This document shows, one piece after another, positions 33,758-42,746 of a stretch of DNA of 64,000 nt. Every line of letters begins with the position of its first letter. Positions within the stretch are counted from its first letter, which is position 1. Under the pieces are notes generated by a model. That model was not told the origin of the DNA and ran no database searches. It saw only the letters and a program-made list of their open reading frames with translations. The translations under genes were made by a program, and so were the position numbers. Source of the DNA: JAGRGG01 sp965217265 (lineage in GTDB: Bacteria > Pseudomonadota > Alphaproteobacteria > Geminicoccales > Geminicoccaceae); assembly GCA_965217265.1 (NCBI GenBank), contig CBDCHP010000004.1, forward strand, positions 124,001-188,000. Reading direction: 5' to 3'.

Positions 33758-34508
33758 ACTTCACTGCCCCAATCAAGAACTCATGGTTCCCTTTGGGGCC
33801 GATCACCGGCGACGGTACCGTGCCGAGGACGCGCCAGCCGGGGCGTTCGCCCAGCCAAGCCCTGATCTCGGCCTGGACCCGTTCGTGGACGCTCACGTCT
33901 CGCACGACGCCGCCCTTGCCGACCTCGCCCCTGCCCGCCTCGAACTGCGGCTTGATGAGCGCGACGAGGCGGGCTTTGGGCGCCGTCAGGTCGAGCGCCG
34001 CCGGCAGAACGGTTTTCAGCGAGATGAAGCTGGCGTCGCAGACGACGAGGTCGATCGCCTCGGGCACGTCGGCCCGTGTCAGGCGGCGGGCGTTGGTCCG
34101 CTCCATGACGACGACGCGCGGGTCGCCCCGCAGCTTCAGGTCCAACTGGCCGTAGCCGACGTCGACGGCGTAGACCTTGGCGGCGCTTCTGGCGAGCAGC
34201 ACCTCGGTGAAGCCGCCGGTGGAGGCGCCGACGTCGAGCGCCGTGGCGCCCGCCGGGTCGACACCGAACGCGTCCAGCCCGGCGATCAGCTTGCCCGCGC
34301 CGCGGCTGACCCACCTCGGCCCGCTTTCGCGCACCTCGATCGGGGTGTCGTTGGGGTAACTCGTGCCCGGCTTGTCGAGCCGGGTCTCGCCGCTGAACAC
34401 GGTGCCCGCCAGGACGAGTGCTTGCGCCTTGGCCCGCGTCGGCGCCAGACCGCGCTCGACCAGGATCTGGTCGAGCCGTTGCCGTGCCGCCCGCCGTTCC
34501 CGCGTCAC
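33756..34508 (-). CDS. tlyA: TlyA family rRNA 2'-O-methyltransferase
   Basis: A 250-residue protein with an N-terminal S4-like RNA-binding domain (RLDQILVERGLAPTRAKAQA) and a C-terminal SAM methyltransferase domain (ALDVGASTGGFTEVLL, then CDASFISLKTVLP). TlyA proteins methylate 2'-hydroxyls in 16S and/or 23S rRNA and were once called haemolysins. The start overlaps the aroQ stop by four bases, and its stop is formed at the edge of element copy 6. Confidence 0.9.
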   Translation of the reverse strand: MTRERRAARQRLDQILVERGLAPTRAKAQALVLAGTVFSGETRLDKPGTSYPNDTPIEVRESGPRWVSRGAGKLIAGLDAFGVDPAGATALDVGASTGGFTEVLLARSAAKVYAVDVGYGQLDLKLRGDPRVVVMERTNARRLTRADVPEAIDLVVCDASFISLKTVLPAALDLTAPKARLVALIKPQFEAGRGEVGKGGVVRDVSVHERVQAEIRAWLGERPGWRVLGTVPSPVIGPKGNHEFLIGAVK

Positions 34509-34951
34509 GCGGCCGGCTTGACGAGGCGCGCCATCGCCTCGATCGCCAGCACGTAGCCGTGGCTTCCCAGACCGCAGATCACGCCGACGGCGGCTTTCGA
34601 GACGTAGGAGTGGTGGCGGAAGGGCTCGCGCTCGTGGATGTTCGACAGGTGGACCTCGATCACGGGCAGGTCGGAGGCGAGCAGCGCGTCCATCAGCGCG
34701 ACGGAGGTGTGGGTGTAGCCGGCGGGGTTGATGACGATCCCGGCGGCATTCCCCCGCGCGCCCTGCACCCAGTCGATCAACTGGCCCTCGTGGTTGGACT
34801 GCCGAAACGCGATCTCAAGTTCTAAGCCCGCCGCCGTCTCGGCGCACGTCGCCTCGATGTCGGTCAGCGTCTCGCGGCCGTAGACGTTAGGCTGGCGCAC
34901 CCCCAAGAGGTTGAGGTTCGGGCCGTTGAGAATCTCGATGCGCTGTTGCAT
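34505..34951 (-). CDS. aroQ: Type II 3-dehydroquinate dehydratase
   Basis: Shikimate pathway enzyme, dodecameric type II, 148 residues. LNGPNLNLLGVRQPNVYG at the N-terminus, the catalytic-loop arginine/tyrosine, FRQSNHEGQLIDW, and INPAGYTHTSVALMDAL are all present, followed by EVHLSNIHEREPFRHHS. It is the first gene of a two-gene operon with tlyA. The neighbouring accBC genes often seen beside aroQ are absent here. Confidence 0.95.
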   Translation of the reverse strand: MQQRIEILNGPNLNLLGVRQPNVYGRETLTDIEATCAETAAGLELEIAFRQSNHEGQLIDWVQGARGNAAGIVINPAGYTHTSVALMDALLASDLPVIEVHLSNIHEREPFRHHSYVSKAAVGVICGLGSHGYVLAIEAMARLVKPAA

Positions 34952-35100
34952 GCAGGGGTCCGCCTTGTAGAATGAGCCGAACGAGAGCGGCGCGAAACCG
35001 ATTCGTAGCCGTGCGGGGCGCGCTTTGAAAGCCTCGTCGCCCGCCGTCCCACCCGCCGCATCGAGCGACGATGGCGTCCGACGTCGACTGGGAGAAAACG

Positions 35101-36585
35101 ATGTCGGACCAGGATGCGCAAGGCGATGACGCTGCGCCGTTGTCGGCCTTCCACCTCGGCGCGCTGGTCGCGGGGCCGCTCGTCTCGCTCCTCTTGCTCC
35201 TCTTGCCGCCGCCGCCCGGCATGCCCGCCGAGGCGTGGCGGCTCGTGGCGCTCGCGGCGTGGATGATCGTCTGGTGGTTGAGCGAGGCGGTGCCGATCCC
35301 GGCGACAGCCCTGCTGCCGCTCGTCTTGATGCCGCTCTACGCCGTTCAGGAAATCGACGCGGTGGCGCCCGCTTATGCCGATCCGCTGATCTTCCTCTTC
35401 CTCGGCGGCTTCATGCTGGCGGCGGCGATGCAAAAATCCGGGCTGCATCGGCGCATCGCGCTCGGCATCGTCGCCCGCGTCGGCACCGGCCCCGATCGGA
35501 TCATCCTCGGCTTCATGCTCGCGACGGCCTTCTTGTCGATGTGGGTGTCGAACACAGCGACCGCGATCATGATGTACGCGGTAGGCCTTTCGGTGGTCGA
35601 TTTCGTCGAGCGCGAGACGAAGGACGCGGCGCTGGTGCGCCGCTTCGGCGTCGCCTTGATGCTCGGCATCGCCTACAGCGCCTCGATCGGCGGCGTCGGC
35701 ACCCTGATCGGCACGCCGCCGAACGCGTTCCTGGCGAGCTTCTTGTCCGACAGCTACGACATCGAGGTCGGCTTCTTCACCTGGATGCTGTTCGGCGTGC
35801 CGATCGTCGCCGTCATGCTGCCAGCGGCCTGGCTGTTGCTGACGAGGGTGCTGTTCCCGGCGCGCACGATCGAGATCGGCGACGCCTCGGGCGTGGTGGC
35901 GCGCGAACTAGAAGCACTCGGTACGATGAGCCCGGCCGAGAAGGTCGTCGCCGTCGTCTTCGCCGGCGCCGCGCTCGGCTGGATCTTCCGCGTCCCGCTC
36001 GCCGACGCGACGGGCCTGCCGATCGACGACACGATGATCGCCCTGATCGCCGCCATTCTCCTGTTCGCGCTGCCGGTGTCGCGCGCCGGGGGCTCCTTCG
36101 CCCTCGACTGGGCGGCGGCGGTGCGCATCCCCTGGGGCGTCTTGCTCTTGTTCGGCGGCGGTCTGGCGCTCGCCGGCGCCTTCAAGACGACCGGCCTCGC
36201 CCAGTGGATCGGCGAGGCGGTCGCCGGCTTCGACGTCAGCACCCTCGTCCTGATCCTGCTCGTCACCGCCGCCATCGTCTACCTGACCGAGATCACCTCC
36301 AACACCGCCTCGACCGCGACCTTCCTGCCGATCTTGGGCGCCATCGCGGTCGGCCTCGGCCTCGACCCGCGCCTGCTCGTCATCCCCGTGGCGGTGGGGG
36401 CCTCGATGGCGTTCATGATGCCGGTCGCGACCCCGCCCAACGCCATCGTCTTCGCCTACGCCCCGCTGACGATTGCCGACATGATCCGCGCCGGTTTCTG
36501 GCTCAACATCATCGCGATCGGCGTCGTCTTCGCCGCGATGTACCTGCTCGCCGGGCCGGTGTTCGGGCTGCGTGGCGGCGGCTAG
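35101..36585 (+). CDS. SLC13/DASS-type anion:sodium symporter
   Basis: Inner-membrane divalent-anion carrier with about 11-12 helices, 494 residues. Both SNT signature motifs of the family are visible (MWVSNTATAIMM and EITSNTASTATFLPI), as is the GTPPNAF-type loop (LIGTPPNAFLASF). The ATG at 35101 follows GGGAGAAAACG and is preferred over 35071. A dehalogenase-like gene begins 28 bases later on the same strand, so the two may be co-expressed. The substrate is unknown; dicarboxylates or sulfate are typical. Confidence 0.87.
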   Translation: MSDQDAQGDDAAPLSAFHLGALVAGPLVSLLLLLLPPPPGMPAEAWRLVALAAWMIVWWLSEAVPIPATALLPLVLMPLYAVQEIDAVAPAYADPLIFLFLGGFMLAAAMQKSGLHRRIALGIVARVGTGPDRIILGFMLATAFLSMWVSNTATAIMMYAVGLSVVDFVERETKDAALVRRFGVALMLGIAYSASIGGVGTLIGTPPNAFLASFLSDSYDIEVGFFTWMLFGVPIVAVMLPAAWLLLTRVLFPARTIEIGDASGVVARELEALGTMSPAEKVVAVVFAGAALGWIFRVPLADATGLPIDDTMIALIAAILLFALPVSRAGGSFALDWAAAVRIPWGVLLLFGGGLALAGAFKTTGLAQWIGEAVAGFDVSTLVLILLVTAAIVYLTEITSNTASTATFLPILGAIAVGLGLDPRLLVIPVAVGASMAFMMPVATPPNAIVFAYAPLTIADMIRAGFWLNIIAIGVVFAAMYLLAGPVFGLRGGG

Positions 36586-36613
36586 ACGAAGATCATAAGC
36601 AAACGAGGCAGAC

Positions 36614-37510
36614 ATGAGCGCCGCATCCAGCCTCTTCCCCGGCTATCAAACGATCGACATCGCAACAAAGGCGACGACGATCCGCGCCGTGATCGGCGGC
36701 GACGGCCCGCCGCTCCTCTTGCTGCACGGCTACCCGCAGACGCACGCCATGTGGCACGAGGTGGCGCTGCGGCTGCAAGACCGCTTCACCATCGTCGCGG
36801 CCGACCTGCGCGGCTACGGCGATTCGGGCAAGCCGGACAGCACCGACGACCACGCGCCCTATTCCAAGCGGGCGATGGCCGAGGACATGGTCGAGGTGAT
36901 GCAATCGCTCGGCCACGCGCGGTTCTTCGTCGGTTCGCACGACCGGGGTGCGCGCGTCGCGCACCGCCTCGCCCTCGATCATCCCGATCGCGTTGCAAAG
37001 CTCGCCGTACTCGACATCGCGCCGACGCGCGAGATGTATCAGCGCACCACCGACGCCTTCGCCCGCGCCTACTGGCACTGGTTCTTCTTGATCCAGCCGG
37101 CGCCGTTGCCCGAGCGGCTCATCGGCGCCGACCCGGACTTCTACTGGCGCTCCAAGTGCGGCGCCGGCTCGGCTGGGCTCGCCCCCTTCGCCGGGGCGGC
37201 GCTCGCCGAGTACCTGCGCTGCTTTCGTGACCCGGCCGCGATCCACGCCAGTTGCGAGGACTATCGCGCCGCCGCCACGATCGACATCGCCCACGACGAC
37301 GCCGACGGCGATCTCAAGCTCGCCTGCCCCCTCCTGGCGCTCTGGGGCGCGAACGGCGTCATCGAGCATTGCTTCGACCCCCTCGCCTCGTGGCGGCTGC
37401 GCGCCGACGACGTGCGCGGCCACGCCCTGCCCGGCGGGCACTACCTCGCCGAGGAACTGCCGGACGAGGTGGCGGCGGCGTTGGGTGCGTTCTTCACCGG
37501 ACAGCCCTGA
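36614..37510 (+). CDS. Haloacetate (fluoroacetate) dehalogenase-like alpha/beta hydrolase
   Basis: Alpha/beta hydrolase of 298 residues that closely matches fluoroacetate dehalogenases. The nucleophile sits in SHDRGARVAHR (Asp110), followed by Arg111 and Arg114, which bind the carboxylate. The acid is Asp134 (LAVLDIAP). The HW pair at 155-156 (YWHWFFLIQPAPLPE) and the Tyr of CEDYRAA (217) correspond to the fluoride-binding triad of the characterised R. palustris enzyme. The histidine is His276 (GGHYLAEE). It would hydrolyse halo- or fluoroacetate to glycolate. It probably shares a transcript with the upstream DASS carrier. Confidence 0.83.
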   Translation: MSAASSLFPGYQTIDIATKATTIRAVIGGDGPPLLLLHGYPQTHAMWHEVALRLQDRFTIVAADLRGYGDSGKPDSTDDHAPYSKRAMAEDMVEVMQSLGHARFFVGSHDRGARVAHRLALDHPDRVAKLAVLDIAPTREMYQRTTDAFARAYWHWFFLIQPAPLPERLIGADPDFYWRSKCGAGSAGLAPFAGAALAEYLRCFRDPAAIHASCEDYRAAATIDIAHDDADGDLKLACPLLALWGANGVIEHCFDPLASWRLRADDVRGHALPGGHYLAEELPDEVAAALGAFFTGQP

Positions 37511-37526
37511 TGCGAGATACGATCCC

Positions 37527-37655
37527 CTAACCGACGACAGCGACGAGCAGCAAGAGGACGGCGAGCAGGAGGACGACCGGCGTGAGGGGCCGGGCGGGGC
37601 CGGGGACGACGCGCAGGAGGAACAGCGCGACGAGGATGGCGAGCAGGATCTCCAT
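37527..37655 (-). CDS. Very small two-helix membrane protein
   Basis: A 42-residue frame (MEILLAILVALFLLRVV, then a PGPARP hinge, then LTPVVLLLAVLLLLVAVVG) predicts two short hydrophobic helices. The composition argues for a real membrane peptide, but it could be chance in GC-rich DNA. It lies between the dehalogenase gene and pta. No family recognised. Confidence 0.4.
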   Translation of the reverse strand: MEILLAILVALFLLRVVPGPARPLTPVVLLLAVLLLLVAVVG

Positions 37656-37715
37656 GACCACCCGCCATAGCCCAAAACGGGGGCTGTCGGCGTTCGCAAA
37701 GCCGTCGGGGCGTCC

Positions 37716-38735
37716 TCAAGTGTGCCGGGATCGGGCGCGGTCCTGCGCCTGCACCGCTGTCACCGCGATCAGGCGGTAGACGTCTTCCGTGCTGCAGCCG
37801 CGCGAGAGGTCGTTGGCCGGCTTGGCGAGGCCCTGCAGGACCGGGCCAATCGCCTTCACTTGGCCCAGGCGCTCGGCCAGCTTATAGCCGATGTTGCCGG
37901 CTTCGAGGCCGGGGAAGATCAGGACGTTGGCCCGGCCGTGCACGGCGGAGTCGCGCACCTTACGGGCGCTGATCTCGGGCACGATGCCGGCGTCGAGCTG
38001 CACCTCGCCCTCGATGGGAAGGTCCGGCCGCTCGGCCCGGGCGAGGCGCGTCGCCGTCACGACTTTCTCGACCAGGGGGTGCTTGGCGCTGCCGCTCGTC
38101 GAGAACGAGAGCATCGCGACCCTCGGCTCCATGTTCAAGAGGGAGCGCGCGCTGTCGGCGGACGCGATCGCGATCTGCGCCAGCTCCTCGGCCGACGGTG
38201 CCACGTTGATGGCGCAGTCGGCGAAGACCATCGCCCCTTCGAAGTCGCCGTGGTGCGGCTCGCCCAAGATCATGACGAAGAAGCTGGAGACGAGGCTGTA
38301 GCGGTGATCGAGGCCGATGATCTGGAGTGCCGCCCGCACGGTGTCGGCCGTGGTGACGACCGCCCCCGCGACCGTGCCCTCGGCCGCACCCATACGGACC
38401 ATCATCGCGGCGTGGGGCAAAGGCTCCGCCATCGCCTTGCGCGCCGCGTCGAAGTCGACACCCTTGTGCCGCCGCAGCTCGTGGAACGCCTCGGCGTAGC
38501 GCTCCAGGTCGGGCGACGCGGCCGGATCGACGACCGCCGGGATCGTCCCGTCGAGCCCCCGTTCCCGCGCCAATTCCTTGATCCTGTCCTCGCGGCCGAG
38601 GAGCGTGACCCGCGCGATCCCCTCGCGCCCGGCCCGCATCGCGCCCTCGACGACGCGCGGGTCCTCGCCCTCGGCGAGGACGACGTGGCGGGGGTCGCGC
38701 TCGGCCCGCGCCAAGAGATCGTCGAACGGCTTCAT
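37716..38735 (-). CDS. pta: Phosphate acetyltransferase
   Basis: Converts acetyl phosphate and CoA to acetyl-CoA. The 339-residue protein is the short, single-domain Pta form. Family blocks are VVLAEGEDPRVVEGA, SFFVMILGEPHHG, SFSTSGSAKHPLVEKV, and the C-terminal ANVLIFPGLEAGNIGYKL. ATG at 38735 follows GGGGGAG. It is divergent from the taurine genes. That placement fits its metabolic role there, since Xsc releases acetyl phosphate. Confidence 0.93.
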   Translation of the reverse strand: MKPFDDLLARAERDPRHVVLAEGEDPRVVEGAMRAGREGIARVTLLGREDRIKELARERGLDGTIPAVVDPAASPDLERYAEAFHELRRHKGVDFDAARKAMAEPLPHAAMMVRMGAAEGTVAGAVVTTADTVRAALQIIGLDHRYSLVSSFFVMILGEPHHGDFEGAMVFADCAINVAPSAEELAQIAIASADSARSLLNMEPRVAMLSFSTSGSAKHPLVEKVVTATRLARAERPDLPIEGEVQLDAGIVPEISARKVRDSAVHGRANVLIFPGLEAGNIGYKLAERLGQVKAIGPVLQGLAKPANDLSRGCSTEDVYRLIAVTAVQAQDRARSRHT

Positions 38736-38946
38736 GGCGTCTGGCTCCCCCGATGCATCGCGCCCCTTCCACAAGGAGGAGGTGTACCCGAAGCGTTAGG
38801 GCCAGTTCGACGCGATCGTCTGGCCAAGGCAGTCGGCGGCGCGTCCTCTACCTGGTGCCAGCGATGCTCCGGCGCTGGTTCTACGGCGCCCGCCGCCGCG
38901 GGCCTAGCTTGTGCATCGAGACGCCGATCGAGGGGGAGAACAGGTC

Positions 38947-39360
38947 ATGGCTGCTACGCTGTATCACGCCGATGTACGGGTGCTTGAGGCGATGTTCGAC
39001 GCCTTCAACCGCCACGACGCGGACGGCGTCATGGACTGCATGACCGAGGACTGCGTCTTCGAGACGGTCGCGGGCGATGCGGTGTACGGTACGCGGATCG
39101 AGGGCAGGGACGCCGTGCGCGCGGCCTTCGCCGACGTTTGGGCGGCAATGCCCGACGCGCGCTGGGAGGTGTCGCGCCACTCGGCGACGGGCGATCTCGG
39201 CGTGTCGGAGTGGGTCTTCAGCGGCACGCGCGGCGACGGCACGCGGATCGAGGCCGAGGGCTGCGATCTGTTCGCCTTCAAGGACGGCAAGGCAGCGCAC
39301 AAGCGCGCCTTTCGCAAGCAGCGCCCGCCGCTCGCGACCTCCGAGCAAGCCCCCTCCTGA
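38947..39360 (+). CDS. tauX: NTF2/SnoaL-like protein, candidate taurine dehydrogenase small subunit
   Basis: A 137-residue cone-shaped NTF2-like protein (EAMFDAFNRHDADGVMDCMT, then EGRDAVRAAFADVWAAMPD). By position it should be TauX, the small partner of the FAD-dependent taurine dehydrogenase described in Rhodobacter and Paracoccus. From memory TauX is a SnoaL-like protein of this size, but I could not verify this by alignment. GGGGGAG precedes the ATG, and tauY starts 24 bases after the stop. Confidence 0.7.
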   Translation: MAATLYHADVRVLEAMFDAFNRHDADGVMDCMTEDCVFETVAGDAVYGTRIEGRDAVRAAFADVWAAMPDARWEVSRHSATGDLGVSEWVFSGTRGDGTRIEAEGCDLFAFKDGKAAHKRAFRKQRPPLATSEQAPS

Positions 39361-39384
39361 CCGTACGCCAGACGGACAAATTTG

Positions 39385-40800
39385 ATGAACGCCACCGCCT
39401 CAGTGCGTCAAGACTCCCGCGCCGACACCGGTCCGATCGCACCCTACGACCCGACCTACGACCCGCTCGTCGCCCCGTATCCTGGGCACGGGCAGGACTA
39501 CGCCCCGACCTACTGGGCCGCGACGGCGGGCACGCCGCCTGCGGACGACGGGCCGATCACCCAGGATGTCGACGTCGACGTCGCCATCATCGGCTCGGGC
39601 TACACCGGCCTCACCACCGCCATCTTCTTGGCCCAGGAGCACGGCATCAAGGCGAGCGTGCTCGAAGCCAACCGGGTGAGCTGGGGCTGCAGCAGCCGCA
39701 ATGGCGGGCAGGCGCAGGCCGCCTCCGGCCGGCTGACGCGCTCGCAGTGGATCAAGCAGTGGGGCCTCGACACCGCACGGCGGATGCACCACGAGATCCT
39801 CGAAGGCTTCACGACGTTCAAGCACCTGCTGGCAAGCGGCGACATCGACTGCGAGCAGCAGCCGGGCGGGCACCTCTACGTCGCGCACCGGGCCAAGGCG
39901 CTCAAGGTGCTGGAGGCCGAGGCCGAGGTCCTGCGCGACAAGTTCGACTATCCGGCCAGGATGCTGAGCGCCGCCGAGCTTTGCGAGAACTACGTCAACG
40001 AGGCCGAGGCGGCGGGGGCCCTGCACGAGCCCGAAGGGATCGGCGTCCACCCGCTCAAGCTCGCCTACGGCTACCTGCGCATGGCCCGGAATTTGGGCGC
40101 CAAGGTCCACCCGTCGAGCCCGGTCGTCGGCTGGGAGAAGAAAGGCGGCGTGCATCACCTGAGAACGCCCGGCGGCGTCGTTCGCGCCCGCGCCGTCGCG
40201 GTCGCCACCGGCGGCTACACCTCGCAGGGGCTGACGCCGAATTTGAAGAACCGCTGCATGCCCGTGCTCTCGAACGCGCTCGTCACCCGGCCGATGACGT
40301 CGGCCGAGAAGGACGCGTGCAACTTCAAGACGACCGAGGTGATTACCGACACCCGCACGCTGCGCTACTACTACCGCAAGCTGCCCAACGATCGGGTGCA
40401 GATCGGCAGCCGCAGCTCGATCACCGGCAAGGACGCGCAGAACCCGCGCCACCTCAAGCTCCTGATCGACGGCCTGCACGCCAAGTTCCCGCCCTTGAAG
40501 GGCATCGACATCGACTACTCCTGGTGGGGCTGGGTCGACGTCAGCCACGACATGATGCCGCGGGTCTACCAGCCCAAGTCGAACGAGCGGGTAGTCTACG
40601 CGCTCGGCTACGGCGGCAACGGCGTCATGTACTCGGCCCAGGCCGGCCGGCGCATGGCGCAACAGGTCGCCGGCAAGGGCGAGGACCTGGACCTGCCGAT
40701 CTTCAACTCGCCCCTGCCCGACCACCCGCTGGCGCCGTTTCGGCGGATGGGCCAATCGCTGCTCTATCGCTGGTACTACCTGCGCGACGAGTACGTGTAG
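39385..40800 (+). CDS. tauY: FAD-dependent oxidoreductase, candidate taurine dehydrogenase large subunit
   Basis: DAO-family flavoprotein of 471 residues. The Rossmann FAD motif VAIIGSGYTGLTTAIFL begins near residue 66, and SSRNGGQAQAA follows in the place typical of DadA/PuuB-like amine oxidases. WWGWVDVSHDMMPRV and YGGNGVMYSAQAGRRMA lie near the C-terminus. Family members oxidise primary amines; with Xsc immediately downstream, taurine to sulfoacetaldehyde is the likely reaction. Alternatives are gamma-glutamylputrescine or other amine oxidation. Confidence 0.82.
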   Translation: MNATASVRQDSRADTGPIAPYDPTYDPLVAPYPGHGQDYAPTYWAATAGTPPADDGPITQDVDVDVAIIGSGYTGLTTAIFLAQEHGIKASVLEANRVSWGCSSRNGGQAQAASGRLTRSQWIKQWGLDTARRMHHEILEGFTTFKHLLASGDIDCEQQPGGHLYVAHRAKALKVLEAEAEVLRDKFDYPARMLSAAELCENYVNEAEAAGALHEPEGIGVHPLKLAYGYLRMARNLGAKVHPSSPVVGWEKKGGVHHLRTPGGVVRARAVAVATGGYTSQGLTPNLKNRCMPVLSNALVTRPMTSAEKDACNFKTTEVITDTRTLRYYYRKLPNDRVQIGSRSSITGKDAQNPRHLKLLIDGLHAKFPPLKGIDIDYSWWGWVDVSHDMMPRVYQPKSNERVVYALGYGGNGVMYSAQAGRRMAQQVAGKGEDLDLPIFNSPLPDHPLAPFRRMGQSLLYRWYYLRDEYV

Positions 40801-40874
40801 TTCTATCGCCGCGGCGGCACGGCTGCCGCACGCCGTCTCAACGCTTCAACCCAACGAACGAGGAGGGAGGCCAT

Positions 40875-42665
40875 ATGGCACCCGCAAGAACCCCAAAGCG
40901 CGCGCCGATGACCGGCAAGAAGCGGATGACGCCCTCGGAGGCGTTCGTCGAGGTCCTGGTCGCCCAGGGCGTCACCGACGTCTTCGGCATCATCGGCTCG
41001 GCCAACATGGACGCGCTCGACATCTTCCCGGCCGCCGGCATCCGCTACGTGCCCGTCGTCCACGAGCAGGGCGGCGGCCACATGGCCGACGGCTACGCGC
41101 GCGTCACCGGCCGGCACGGCGTCTGCATGGCGCAGAACGGCCCCGGCATCACCAACTTCGTCACCGCGATCGCGGCGGCTTACTGGGCGCACTCGCCCGT
41201 GGTGATGGTTACGCCCGAGACTGGGACGATGACGCAGTGGCTGGGCGGCTTCCAGGAGGCGCAGCAGCTCTCGATCTTCGAATCGATCACCAAGTACCAA
41301 GCCCACGTCAACAACCCGCGCCGCATGGCCGAACTGACCTCGCGCGCCTTCGATCGCGCCATGCTCGACATGGGCCCGACGCAGCTCAACATCCCGCGCG
41401 ACTTCTTCTACGGCGACTTCGAGTTCGAGATCCGCGAGCCCGTGCGCATCGAGCGCGGCCCCGGCGGGACCGAGAGCCTGGACAAGGCGGCCGACATGCT
41501 GGCCGACGCCAAGTTCCCGGTGATCGTCGCCGGCGGCGGGGTCGTCCAGTCCGAGGGCGTCGAGCAGGCGATCGCACTGGCCGAACTCTTGGGCGCGCCC
41601 GTCGTCAACAGCTACCTGCACAACGACAGCTTCCCCGCCAACCACCCCTTGTGGTGCGGCCCCTTGGGCTACCAGGGCTCGAAGGCCGGCATGAAGCTGA
41701 TCAGTGAGGCCGACGTCGTCGTGGCGCTCGGCACCCGCCTCGGCCCGTTCGGCACCCTGCCGCAGCACGGGCTCGACTACTGGCCCCAACACGCGAAGAT
41801 CATCCAGGTCGACGCCGACCCGACCATGCTCGGCCTCGTCAAGCAGATCTCGGTCGGGGTCTGCGGCGACGCCAGGGCGGCGGCGATCGCGCTGGCCGAC
41901 CGGTTGCAGAACCGCGAGCTGGCCTCCCGCGCCAACAAGGACGAGCGGGCGAAGAAGATCGCCGAGGAGAAGGCGGCCTGGGAAAAGGAGTTGGACGCGT
42001 GGCACCACGAGACCGACCCCTACAGCCTGGACGTCATCAAGGAGGACGCCAACCTCATGCACCCGCGGCAGATGCTGCGCGAGCTTGAGAAGGCGATGCC
42101 CAAGGATGCGATGGTCTCGACCGACATCGGCAACATCTGCTCGGTCTCGAACTCGTACTTACGCTTCGAGCAGCCGCGCAGCATGTTGGCGGCGATGAGC
42201 TTCGGCAATTGCGGCTACGCCTTCCCCTGCGCCATCGGCGCCAAGCTCGGCCGGCCCGATCGTCCCGCCGTCGCGTACGCCGGCGACGGTGCTTGGGGCA
42301 TGAGCTTTGGCGAGATCTTGACCTGCATCCGCGAGAAGATCCCGACGACGGCCGTCGTCTTCCACAACAAGCAGTGGGGGGCCGAGAAGAAGAACCAGGT
42401 CGACTTCTACAGCCGACGGTTCTTGGGCGTCGACCTGGAGAGCCCGAGCTTTGCCGGGATCGCCAAATCGATGGGGGCACAAGGCATCTACGTCGACCGG
42501 CTCGACCAGGTCGGCGACGCGCTCCAGACGGCGGTCAAGGCGCAAAGCGAGGGCAAGACCACGGTGATCGAGGTCATGGTCACGCGCGAACTGGGCGACC
42601 CGTTCCGCCGCGACGCGCTCTCGAAGCCCGTCCGCCTGCTCGAACACAACAAAGAATTCGTCTAA
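40875..42665 (+). CDS. xsc: Sulfoacetaldehyde acetyltransferase
   Basis: Thiamine-diphosphate enzyme (596 residues) that converts sulfoacetaldehyde and phosphate to acetyl phosphate and sulfite. The ThDP motif AGDGAWGMSFGEI and the Xsc-type KNQVDFYSRRFLGVDL are present, with GIIGSANMDALDIFPAAG at the N-terminal PYR domain. The start ATG follows GGAGGGAGG at 40861. It is the key diagnostic gene for the taurine/sulfonate pathway here. Confidence 0.95.
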   Translation: MAPARTPKRAPMTGKKRMTPSEAFVEVLVAQGVTDVFGIIGSANMDALDIFPAAGIRYVPVVHEQGGGHMADGYARVTGRHGVCMAQNGPGITNFVTAIAAAYWAHSPVVMVTPETGTMTQWLGGFQEAQQLSIFESITKYQAHVNNPRRMAELTSRAFDRAMLDMGPTQLNIPRDFFYGDFEFEIREPVRIERGPGGTESLDKAADMLADAKFPVIVAGGGVVQSEGVEQAIALAELLGAPVVNSYLHNDSFPANHPLWCGPLGYQGSKAGMKLISEADVVVALGTRLGPFGTLPQHGLDYWPQHAKIIQVDADPTMLGLVKQISVGVCGDARAAAIALADRLQNRELASRANKDERAKKIAEEKAAWEKELDAWHHETDPYSLDVIKEDANLMHPRQMLRELEKAMPKDAMVSTDIGNICSVSNSYLRFEQPRSMLAAMSFGNCGYAFPCAIGAKLGRPDRPAVAYAGDGAWGMSFGEILTCIREKIPTTAVVFHNKQWGAEKKNQVDFYSRRFLGVDLESPSFAGIAKSMGAQGIYVDRLDQVGDALQTAVKAQSEGKTTVIEVMVTRELGDPFRRDALSKPVRLLEHNKEFV

Positions 42666-42746
42666 ACTTCCCTCAAGGAACCCCGGCCGGTTGCCCTACG
42701 GCACCGGCCGGGTCCGCCCCCTTCCCTTCGATTCAGGTGAAGCATC

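Noticed and set aside
38736..38946. TauR binding repeats in the pta-tauX gap
   Set aside because: No CTGGAC-type direct repeats, as I recall them for Rhodobacter TauR, are visible, and no TauR gene is present.
39138..42665. Apparent 1175-residue fusion protein
   Set aside because: The first half is an out-of-frame reading of tauX and tauY. Only the part from 40875 is real (Xsc), with its own ATG and ribosome-binding site.
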